NCBI GenBank assembly: GCA_002337605.1
Contig: DDGL01000003.1
Coordinates: 125,063-189,062 of the forward strand
DNA from: Flavobacteriaceae bacterium UBA1903
GTDB lineage: Bacteria; Bacteroidota; Bacteroidia; Flavobacteriales; Flavobacteriaceae
Length of the DNA: 64,000 nucleotides
Reading direction: 5' to 3'
Below, one piece after another: positions 58,309 to 64,000 of this stretch. The notes beneath the pieces are model-generated. The model was given only the letters and a program-made list of their open reading frames with translations, was not told the DNA's origin and searched no databases. The first letter of the stretch is position 1, and every line of letters begins with the position of its first letter. Position numbers and translations under genes: made by a program.

Positions 58309-59337
58309 TTAACGTACTGAATTTTCTTCCACTTCTTTTTCAGCATCCATAAACCCTTGTTGTTCCATCCATTCGTCGCTGTAAATCTTACTCATATAAC
58401 GTGACCCATGGTCTGGCAAAATTACTACCACCACGCTGTCTTTGTCAAAAACACCTTCTTCATTCAATTGTTTAAGACCTTGAACGGCAGCACCACTGGT
58501 ATATCCTGCAAAGATCCCTTCGGTTCTGGCAAGCTCTCTTGCAGCGTGGGCACTGTCTTCATCCGTTACTTTAATAAACGCATCTATGCTATCAAAATCG
58601 GTTGCAGCAGGAATAAGGTTTTTACCTAATCCTTCTATTCGGTAGGGATAAATTTCATTTTTATCGAACTCTCGTGTTTGGTGGTACTTCTGAAGTACAG
58701 ATCCGTACGCATCGATCCCTATTACTTTCACATCAGGGTTTTGCTCCTTTAAGAAACGCGCTGTTCCTGAAATAGTTCCTCCCGTACCACTACAAGCTAC
58801 CAAATGGGTGATTTGCCCGTTGGTTTGGTTCCAGATTTCTGGTCCTGTAGATTCGTAATGCGCTTCAATATTTAAAGTATTGAAATATTGGTTGATATAT
58901 ACCGAGTCTGCAATTTCAGAATGCAAACGCTTAGCAACTTCGTAGTACGAACGTGGGTCGTCTGCAGCTACGTGAGCCGGGCAAACGTGTACAGTCGCAC
59001 CCATGGTGCGAAGCATATCGATCTTATCTTTGGAAGATTTTGAACTCACTGCCAATATACATTTATAGCCCTTCAAAACACTAACCATAGCAATACTGAA
59101 CCCCGTGTTTCCACTGGTTGTTTCTATAATTGTATCGCCTGGTTTTAGAATGCCTTGCTTTTCAGCCTTTTCAATGATATGAAGTGCAATTCGGTCCTTG
59201 GCCGAATGTCCGGGGTTAAATCCTTCTACTTTCGCGTAGAAATTCCCTTTCATTTGTGAGGTAATACGATTGAGTTGTAGTAACGGCGTGTTGCCAATTA
59301 GTTCCAACACATTCGAGTAAGCCTTAATTTCTTTCAT
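58309..59337 (-). CDS. Cysteine/cystathionine-beta-synthase-type PLP enzyme (possible cysteate synthase)
   Basis: This 342-residue fold-type II PLP enzyme carries the PLP lysine K47 in FNPGHSAKDRIA, TSGNTG (74-79) for phosphate-pocket contacts and the CSGTGGTISG loop near 190. Canonical cysteine synthases have NPAGSVKDR or NPSFSVKDR at K47; here it reads NPGHSAKDR. Its gene lies 143 bases upstream of the alpha-oxoamine synthase gene, in the same direction, with its own terminator in between. In capnine producers a CBS-type enzyme makes L-cysteate from O-phosphoserine and sulfite. That is the favoured reading; ordinary cysteine synthase is the alternative. Confidence 0.85.
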   Translation of the reverse strand: MKEIKAYSNVLELIGNTPLLQLNRITSQMKGNFYAKVEGFNPGHSAKDRIALHIIEKAEKQGILKPGDTIIETTSGNTGFSIAMVSVLKGYKCILAVSSKSSKDKIDMLRTMGATVHVCPAHVAADDPRSYYEVAKRLHSEIADSVYINQYFNTLNIEAHYESTGPEIWNQTNGQITHLVACSGTGGTISGTARFLKEQNPDVKVIGIDAYGSVLQKYHQTREFDKNEIYPYRIEGLGKNLIPAATDFDSIDAFIKVTDEDSAHAARELARTEGIFAGYTSGAAVQGLKQLNEEGVFDKDSVVVVILPDHGSRYMSKIYSDEWMEQQGFMDAEKEVEENSVR

Positions 59338-59391
59338 ATAGAGGAGTTAGGTTCACTTAAATAGCGCACAGCACTTTTTAAAACTCGGGTA

Positions 59392-59399
59392 CAAAGATA
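59392..59399 (-). promoter_or_regulatory. TATCTTTG promoter element of the cysteine-synthase-like gene
   Basis: On the minus strand TATCTTTG (followed by TA) matches TAnnTTTG. It lies 55 bases before the start codon, just after the end of the peptidase gene. Confidence 0.55.
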
Positions 59400-59414
59400 G
59401 GAGAAATAATTGAA

Positions 59415-61556
59415 TTACTCTGTTTTACCCTCCAAGTCAAGAATAAAAGCATAATCCCTCGCTACCTCCTTTAAAGCTTCAAAGCGTCCTGAGGCACCTC
59501 CGTGTCCTGCATCCATATTGGTATGAAATAAAAGCTGGTTATCTCCTTTTTTTAGATCACGCATTCTGGCAACCCATTTTGCAGGCTCAAAATACTGTAC
59601 TTGAGAATCATGCAGACCTGTAGTTACCAGCATATTCGGATAATTTAATGCTTTAACATTGTCGTATGGCGAATACGATTTCATATAATCGTAATACTCT
59701 TTTTCGTTGGGGTTTCCCCATTCGTCATATTCTCCTGTGGTTAAAGGAATGCTATCGTCGAGCATTGTTGTGACCACATCTACAAAAGGTACCGAAGCTA
59801 CTACCCCATTGTATAATTCTGGCGCCATATTTACTACAGCCCCCATTAACAAACCACCAGCAGATCCTCCTGAAGCATATAAATGCTCTGAAGACGTGTA
59901 ACCTTCAGCAATTAAAAATCTTGAGACGTCAATAAAGTCGGTGAAAGTATTCTTTTTGGTCAACAGCTTTCCGGTTTCGTACCATTGTCTTCCTAAATAC
60001 TGTCCTCCACGCACGTGGGCAATGGCATACACAAAACCTCTATCCAACAAACTTAGGCGTACAGAAGAGAAGTAAGGATCGATGGTGGCGCCGTAACTTC
60101 CATAGCCGTATTGCAGCAACGGGTTAGAACCATCCATTTTAATGCCTTTTTTATAAATCATACTTACCGGAATCCTAGTACCGTCTGTTGCTGTAGCCCA
60201 AACTCGCTTTTCTTCATAATTAGCCGGATCGAATTTGCCTCCCAGTACTTCGGTTTGCTTCATCACTTCCTTCTCTTTGGTTTCCATATTAAAATCTATT
60301 ACGGAGGCCGGAGTACCTAAAGAGTTGTAGGCATAACGTAAAATTTTGGTGGTAAATTCAATATTCTGTGTTGGTGACGCTGTATAGGTTTCACTTTCAA
60401 AAGGAAGGTAATAATCCTGCGTTCCGTCCCATCTTTTAATATGAATTTTATTTAACCCATTGTCACGCTCACTCACAACCAGATAGTCCTTAAAAATATC
60501 TATATCCTCTAAAAACACGTCTTTTCTATGCGGAATTACCTCTGTCCAGTTTTCCAGACTGGTTTTGGTTTCAGGGGTTTTCATTAACTTAAAATTGGTC
60601 GCATTGTCCAGGTTGGTCACTACATAAAAATCATCGCCGTAATGTGAAATACTGTATTCCAACCCACGGGTTCTTGGTTGAAATACTTTAAAATCGCCTT
60701 CGGGTTTGTTGGCATCTAATATTTGAAATTCTGAAGTTAGTGTACTATAACTTCCAATCACCAGCCATTCTTCAGACTTTGTTTTGTAAACATACGTTCC
60801 AAAAGTTTCATCTTCTTCTGTGAAAATTAGTTTGTCTTTTGAAGTATCGGTTCCCTTTACGTGGCGGTAAATCTGATTGCTACGTAATGTTTGCTCATCC
60901 TTTTTTGTATAGAACAATGTTTTGCTGTCATTGGCCCAGGTAGAGCCACCAGTTGTTAACGGAATGGTCTCTGGAATCACCTCACCTGTAACTAAATTTT
61001 TAATATGGATGGTATACTTCCTTCTGCTCACGGTATCTACTCCATACGCCGCCCATTTGTTATCCGGACTTACATTAATTCCGTTTAATGCGTAGTACGA
61101 ATGCCCCTCGGCAAGTTCGTTCACGTTAAACATAATTTCCTCCTCTGCGTCCAAACTTCCTTTTTTGCGTGAATGAATTGGGTAATCTTTTCCGGTTTCA
61201 TAGCGGGTAATGTAATAATATCCATTGTAAAAATAAGGCACTGACGCATCGTCTTCTTTAATACGGCTCTTCATTTCTTCAAACAAATCTTTCTGAAAAT
61301 CTTTGGTGTGCGCTGTTATCTTGTCGTAATAATCGTTCTCGCGTTCCAGGTAATCAATCACCTCTGGGTTTTCCTTATCGTTTAGCCAGTAATATTCATC
61401 AAGTCGCACATCACCGTGCATTTCCAGATTTTTTGCAATTTTTTCAGCTTTTGGCGGGGTTACGTCCATGTCTTTTTTAGATTCTGAAGTTTTGTTGTCT
61501 TTACAAGCGCTGGCAAAAATAAGACAAGCTACGGAAATGATTGTGAGATTTTTCAT
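59415..61556 (-). CDS. S9A-family oligopeptidase (oligopeptidase B type) with lipobox
   Basis: This is a 713-residue serine peptidase of the prolyl oligopeptidase family. An N-terminal signal with lipobox (FASAC18) suggests a lipoprotein. A seven-bladed propeller domain (about 100-430) leads to the hydrolase domain with GGSAGG (S565), D650 in GLHDSQVQY and H685 in DAGHGGAS. This puts it in the oligopeptidase B/S9A group, which prefers short peptides; the exact specificity is not visible. It may digest peptides in the periplasm. It is transcribed divergently from YbaB with a palindromic promoter region between. Confidence 0.94.
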   Translation of the reverse strand: MKNLTIISVACLIFASACKDNKTSESKKDMDVTPPKAEKIAKNLEMHGDVRLDEYYWLNDKENPEVIDYLERENDYYDKITAHTKDFQKDLFEEMKSRIKEDDASVPYFYNGYYYITRYETGKDYPIHSRKKGSLDAEEEIMFNVNELAEGHSYYALNGINVSPDNKWAAYGVDTVSRRKYTIHIKNLVTGEVIPETIPLTTGGSTWANDSKTLFYTKKDEQTLRSNQIYRHVKGTDTSKDKLIFTEEDETFGTYVYKTKSEEWLVIGSYSTLTSEFQILDANKPEGDFKVFQPRTRGLEYSISHYGDDFYVVTNLDNATNFKLMKTPETKTSLENWTEVIPHRKDVFLEDIDIFKDYLVVSERDNGLNKIHIKRWDGTQDYYLPFESETYTASPTQNIEFTTKILRYAYNSLGTPASVIDFNMETKEKEVMKQTEVLGGKFDPANYEEKRVWATATDGTRIPVSMIYKKGIKMDGSNPLLQYGYGSYGATIDPYFSSVRLSLLDRGFVYAIAHVRGGQYLGRQWYETGKLLTKKNTFTDFIDVSRFLIAEGYTSSEHLYASGGSAGGLLMGAVVNMAPELYNGVVASVPFVDVVTTMLDDSIPLTTGEYDEWGNPNEKEYYDYMKSYSPYDNVKALNYPNMLVTTGLHDSQVQYFEPAKWVARMRDLKKGDNQLLFHTNMDAGHGGASGRFEALKEVARDYAFILDLEGKTE

Positions 61557-61580
61557 ATAGTTATGATTGATTAAAGTAAA

Positions 61581-61600
61581 TGCAAAGTACTAAATTTGCA
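61581..61600. promoter_or_regulatory. Divergent promoter palindrome between peptidase and ybaB
   Basis: TGCAAA (61581-61586) and TTTGCA (61595-61600) are inverted around GTACTAAA. The plus strand reads TAAATTTG (61591-61598), a perfect -7 element for ybaB, and the minus strand reads TAGTACTTTGCA, a near -7 element for the peptidase. The two promoters sit back to back. Confidence 0.5.
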
Positions 61601-61621
61601 TCTATAATAAAATTTAAAAAT

Positions 61622-61951
61622 ATGTTTGGAGATTTAATGGGAATGATGGGTAAGATTAAAGAAACCCAAGCCAAAGTAGAAGCCACAAAAAAACGGCTGG
61701 ATACCGTTATGGTAGATGAGCAAAGTAATGATGGATTGTTGAAAGTTACTCTCACTGCAAATCGGAAGATTAAAACAATTGAAGTAGACGATACTTTACT
61801 AGAAGATAAAGAACAACTCGAAGACTATTTAATCCTGACGCTAAACAAAGCAATTGAAAAAGCAACACGTATTAATGAAGCCGAATTAGCAGCTGTTGCA
61901 AAAGAAGGAATGCCCAATATTCCTGGCATGGAAGGAATGCTTGGAAAGTAA
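61622..61951 (+). CDS. YbaB/EbfC-family nucleoid-associated protein
   Basis: This is a 109-residue nucleoid-associated protein. It begins MFGDLMGMMGKIKETQAKVEATKKRL and has the family core LKVTLTANRKIKTIEVDDTLLEDKEQLEDYLILTLNKAIEKA, ending GMPNIPGMEGMLGK. YbaB/EbfC members bind DNA as dimers; a link to DNA repair or recombination is known in a few. ATG 61622 is preferred because the in-frame ATG at 61580 lies within the promoter palindrome. A terminator follows. It is a single gene. Confidence 0.95.
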   Translation: MFGDLMGMMGKIKETQAKVEATKKRLDTVMVDEQSNDGLLKVTLTANRKIKTIEVDDTLLEDKEQLEDYLILTLNKAIEKATRINEAELAAVAKEGMPNIPGMEGMLGK

Positions 61952-61981
61952 AAAAGGCCCACAACCTTGTGAACCTTTTTC
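61949..61981 (+). terminator. Terminator after ybaB
   Basis: AAAAGGCCCACAA and TTGTGAACCTTTTT pair imperfectly (AAAAGG/CCTTTT and CACAA/TTGTG) and are followed by a T-tract. Confidence 0.65.
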
Positions 61982-62177
61982 TTTCTGTTGATGGTTATTT
62001 GTACTGTGAAAAGTATAAATATACTAAATCAAAGCACATGCAGGTCTTACTGTTTACTGAATAAAATGCATAGCATTGAAGTCTTATCATTTTTTTCACA
62101 TAAAAGAGTTCCACAAATGGCATTTTTTTGCGATATTTAGGTCATTAACAGAAAGTAATTAATAAAACCTAAGTAAT

Positions 62178-62498
62178 ATGTTTGAACTAAAGAAAAAAAA
62201 CGATCAATACCATTTTGTATTAAAGGCTGGGAACGGACAAGTAATCCTTTCAAGCGAAATGTACAACTCAAAAGCAGCCGCGACTAACGGAATTGCATCT
62301 GTACAAAAAAATTGCGGAGACGATGCCCGCTATGAGAAAAAAACTGCTAAGAATGGAAAATTTCATTTTAATGTGAAAGCTTCTAACGGTCAGGTAATTG
62401 GTAGTAGCCAAATGTATGCTGCAGAGTCCGGGTTAAATAACGGAATTGAGTCTGTAAAGAAAAATGCTCCAGGAGCCGAAATTAAAGAAGTTGAGTAA
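62178..62498 (+). CDS. YegP/DUF1508-type protein with two repeats
   Basis: This 106-residue protein is made of two copies of the DUF1508 unit: YHFVLKAGNGQVILSSEMY with NGIASVQKN, and FHFNVKASNGQVIGSSQMY with NGIESVKKN. The unit forms a small beta sheet and is found in E. coli YegP; no function is established. Both copies have the same length and spacing. It stands alone between two terminators. Confidence 0.94.
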   Translation: MFELKKKNDQYHFVLKAGNGQVILSSEMYNSKAAATNGIASVQKNCGDDARYEKKTAKNGKFHFNVKASNGQVIGSSQMYAAESGLNNGIESVKKNAPGAEIKEVE

Positions 62499-62562
62499 TG
62501 CTTCGATACAATCCCGCCTTATTGTCGGGATCACTCATCAGCCTTGTTGCTGAAGTTTATTT

Positions 62563-62594
62563 AAAAAAACACACTTATATAAGTGTGTTTTTTT
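62563..62594. terminator. Bidirectional terminator between DUF1508 gene and threonine aldolase
   Basis: AAAAAAACACACTTATATAAGTGTGTTTTTTT is a perfect palindrome with T-runs on both strands. It touches the stop codon of the aldolase gene on the minus strand. Confidence 0.9.
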
Positions 62595-63615
62595 ATGCAT
62601 AGTTTTTTAATACGGAAAGAAATTTGTCGTGCATAGTGTTAGTATAATCCAGATGTGTTACAACCCGTAATTTCCCCTGCCCCATATTGCTGATCCGAAT
62701 TTGTTGATTTTCTAAATCGGTCATAAATTTTTCTTCATTAACTCCTTCAGCAAGGTAAAAAATAACAATATTAGTCTCGGTACGTTCAACTTTTGAAACA
62801 TAGGGTGCATGAGACAAAACATCTGCTATATTCAATGCCTTTTTATGATCTTCAGCTAGACGGTCAACATTATTATCTAACGCAAATAAACCAGCTGCTG
62901 CCATAAAACCTACTTGTCGCATCCCGCCACCCAGTATTTTACGAACGCGGATAGCGTTTTTCATTAGTTCAGATGTTCCCGCCAGCACAGTTCCCAGCGG
63001 AGTTCCCAGACCTTTGCTAAAACACAACGTAACCGTATCAAACATTTTTCCATACCGTTTCGGGTCTTCGCCAGTGGCAACCAGAGCGTTCATTAATCGA
63101 GCACCGTCTAAATGAAATCCAAGTTTATGGGTATCGCAAACTTCTTTTATCTTTTCAATTTCAGCAAGATCGTAACAGGCACCGCCGCCTTTGTTGGTCG
63201 TATTTTCCAGACAGACTAAAGACGTTAACGGGCTGTGATAAAAATCTGGCGGATTGATACTTTCGCGAACTTGTTGCGCTGTAATCATCCCTCTATCTCC
63301 GTCTACTAACTTACAAGAAACCCCGCTGTTAAAGGAAACGCCGCCGCCTTCGTAATTATATACATGGGCCCATTTATCGCAAATTAATTGTTCTCCGGGC
63401 TGGGTATGTAATTTTATTGCGGCTTGGTTCGCCATACTACCTGTAGGAAAAAACAGGGCTTCGTCCATTCCGAGGAAATCTGCCACGCGCCTTTCCAATT
63501 CGTTTACTGTTGGGTCTTCCTTATATACATCGTCGCCTGTTTGTGCGTTCATAATAGCCTGTAACATTCCTTCCGTAGGTTTTGTTACGGTATCGCTTCG
63601 TAAATCGATTGTCAT
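62593..63615 (-). CDS. Low-specificity L-threonine aldolase
   Basis: This 340-residue PLP enzyme cleaves L-threonine and L-allo-threonine to glycine and acetaldehyde. It opens DLRSDTVTKPTEGM, has the conserved GDDVYKEDPTVNELE, the LHLDGARL motif (FHLDGARLMNA) and the PLP lysine K201 in LCFSKGLGTPLG. The length is standard. It has its own terminator behind and a gap of 36 bases from the gene cut at the edge. The main role is glycine supply or threonine breakdown. Confidence 0.95.
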   Translation of the reverse strand: MTIDLRSDTVTKPTEGMLQAIMNAQTGDDVYKEDPTVNELERRVADFLGMDEALFFPTGSMANQAAIKLHTQPGEQLICDKWAHVYNYEGGGVSFNSGVSCKLVDGDRGMITAQQVRESINPPDFYHSPLTSLVCLENTTNKGGGACYDLAEIEKIKEVCDTHKLGFHLDGARLMNALVATGEDPKRYGKMFDTVTLCFSKGLGTPLGTVLAGTSELMKNAIRVRKILGGGMRQVGFMAAAGLFALDNNVDRLAEDHKKALNIADVLSHAPYVSKVERTETNIVIFYLAEGVNEEKFMTDLENQQIRISNMGQGKLRVVTHLDYTNTMHDKFLSVLKNYA

Positions 63616-63651
63616 ATTGATTTTAATTCTGTGTTTAACGGTATGCTTTTT

Positions 63652-64000
63652 TTACATACGTCTGTAATTTACACTTGCTTCCAGTTCCACAATAACTTTG
63701 TCCAACATGGCTTCCATACTTGTTACTGCAAGACCTTTATTGTAGTCGTAATTAATATTTTTTTCGCGTGCTTCATTGGTTAAATCGAAGGGCTTAAATT
63801 CCTGCATCCCTTCTGTAGCTTCTTCCACGAACCTGTATTTTCTGTGGCAGTCTTTAATTTCAGTTCGCTGCAAAGGACCTCCTTCCCGTCCTGCAATTTC
63901 ATAGGGTTTTACCTTGTTTTGTTGAAGTGCCTCCACGTGTTCCTGAAAAAATTCAAAAAGTTCATTAGAAGAAAGCGCTACCGAAGCAAACATACCACAG
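63652..64000 (-). CDS. Gene of unknown function, cut by the window edge
   Basis: On the minus strand an open frame enters from the right edge and ends at 63652. An ATG at 63993 could start a 113-residue protein, but the codons upstream to the edge are also open, and the residues after the ATG look like the middle of a domain, so it may be the C-terminal part of a larger protein. The visible sequence has IAGREGGPLQRTEIKDCHRKYRF and VTSMEAMLDKVIVELEASVNYRRM at the end. Not recognised. The 36-base gap to the aldolase gene suggests one transcript. Confidence 0.55.
   Translation of the reverse strand, partial: CGMFASVALSSNELFEFFQEHVEALQQNKVKPYEIAGREGGPLQRTEIKDCHRKYRFVEEATEGMQEFKPFDLTNEAREKNINYDYNKGLAVTSMEAMLDKVIVELEASVNYRRM

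Overview
The window looks like a chromosomal segment of a marine-type member of the Flavobacteriaceae (phylum Bacteroidota). Four things point there. The DNA is AT-rich. Many genes are preceded by the Bacteroidota promoter signature TAnnTTTG and lack a strong Shine-Dalgarno sequence. There are lineage markers: a secreted protein with a type IX secretion type-B (CHU_C-like) sorting domain, a TonB-dependent receptor with a carboxypeptidase-regulatory-like front domain, and DUF4834-, DUF5916-, DUF6146- and DUF6787-type proteins. Finally, the dispersed extragenic repeats (TGAGCGCAGTCGAA-type) are of a kind common in flavobacteria. No phage, transposase, integrase, CRISPR array or rRNA operon was seen. 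One tRNA gene (CAT anticodon) is present.

Layout. 1-5.2 kb: end of an upstream gene, fmt, HU, YqgE/AlgH, a class-IV aminotransferase, a START-like protein, tRNA-Met and hisS. 5.3-13.6 kb: two ABC-export modules, a pRiA4b-ORF3-like protein, a nucleoid-associated protein, a large type-B T9SS cargo protein and an AT-rich membrane protein. 13.7-18 kb: ychF, two small secreted proteins with the same promoter architecture, and two tandem membrane-anchored alpha/beta hydrolases. 18-22.5 kb: ferredoxin facing a LuxC-family reductase, serC and serA, and a DUF937 protein. 22.6-26.8 kb: an apparent operon ending in a TonB receptor and a lipoprotein, possibly for metal uptake. 26.8-35 kb: folE-msrA, a DUF5916 barrel, a LolD-like ATPase, a TIGR02757 protein and two tandem soluble GAF-histidine kinases. 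35-43 kb: a BatA-type protein, a dihydroorotase-like protein without its metal-binding histidines, small membrane proteins, a carboxylesterase, an MBL hydrolase and a large conserved protein of unknown function. 43-49.6 kb: bcp, nth, a 50-residue gene downstream of a sigma-70-family factor, uvrA and a secreted polycationic protein. 49.6-56.8 kb: glycosyltransferase, YfhO, DUF4834, an outer-membrane protein, an acetyltransferase-like protein and an amidase. 56.9-64 kb: a likely sulfonolipid (capnine) precursor gene pair, an S9 oligopeptidase, YbaB, a DUF1508 protein, threonine aldolase and a gene cut by the window edge.

Most of the window is conserved core genome. The observations judged most worth following are: (i) the alpha-oxoamine synthase next to a cystathionine-beta-synthase-type PLP enzyme, which together fit cysteate synthase plus cysteate acyltransferase for sulfonolipids; (ii) face-to-face overlapping promoters between the ferredoxin and LuxC-like genes; (iii) two small secreted-protein genes with identical promoter geometry; (iv) a 19-nt sequence that abuts the hairpins of two neighbouring terminators; (v) a small conserved-looking gene behind the sigma factor; (vi) a hairpin plus U-tract directly before the aminotransferase start codon. 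No clearly new multi-gene defence or mobile system could be supported from the sequence. All family assignments come from reading the protein sequences, not from database searches.
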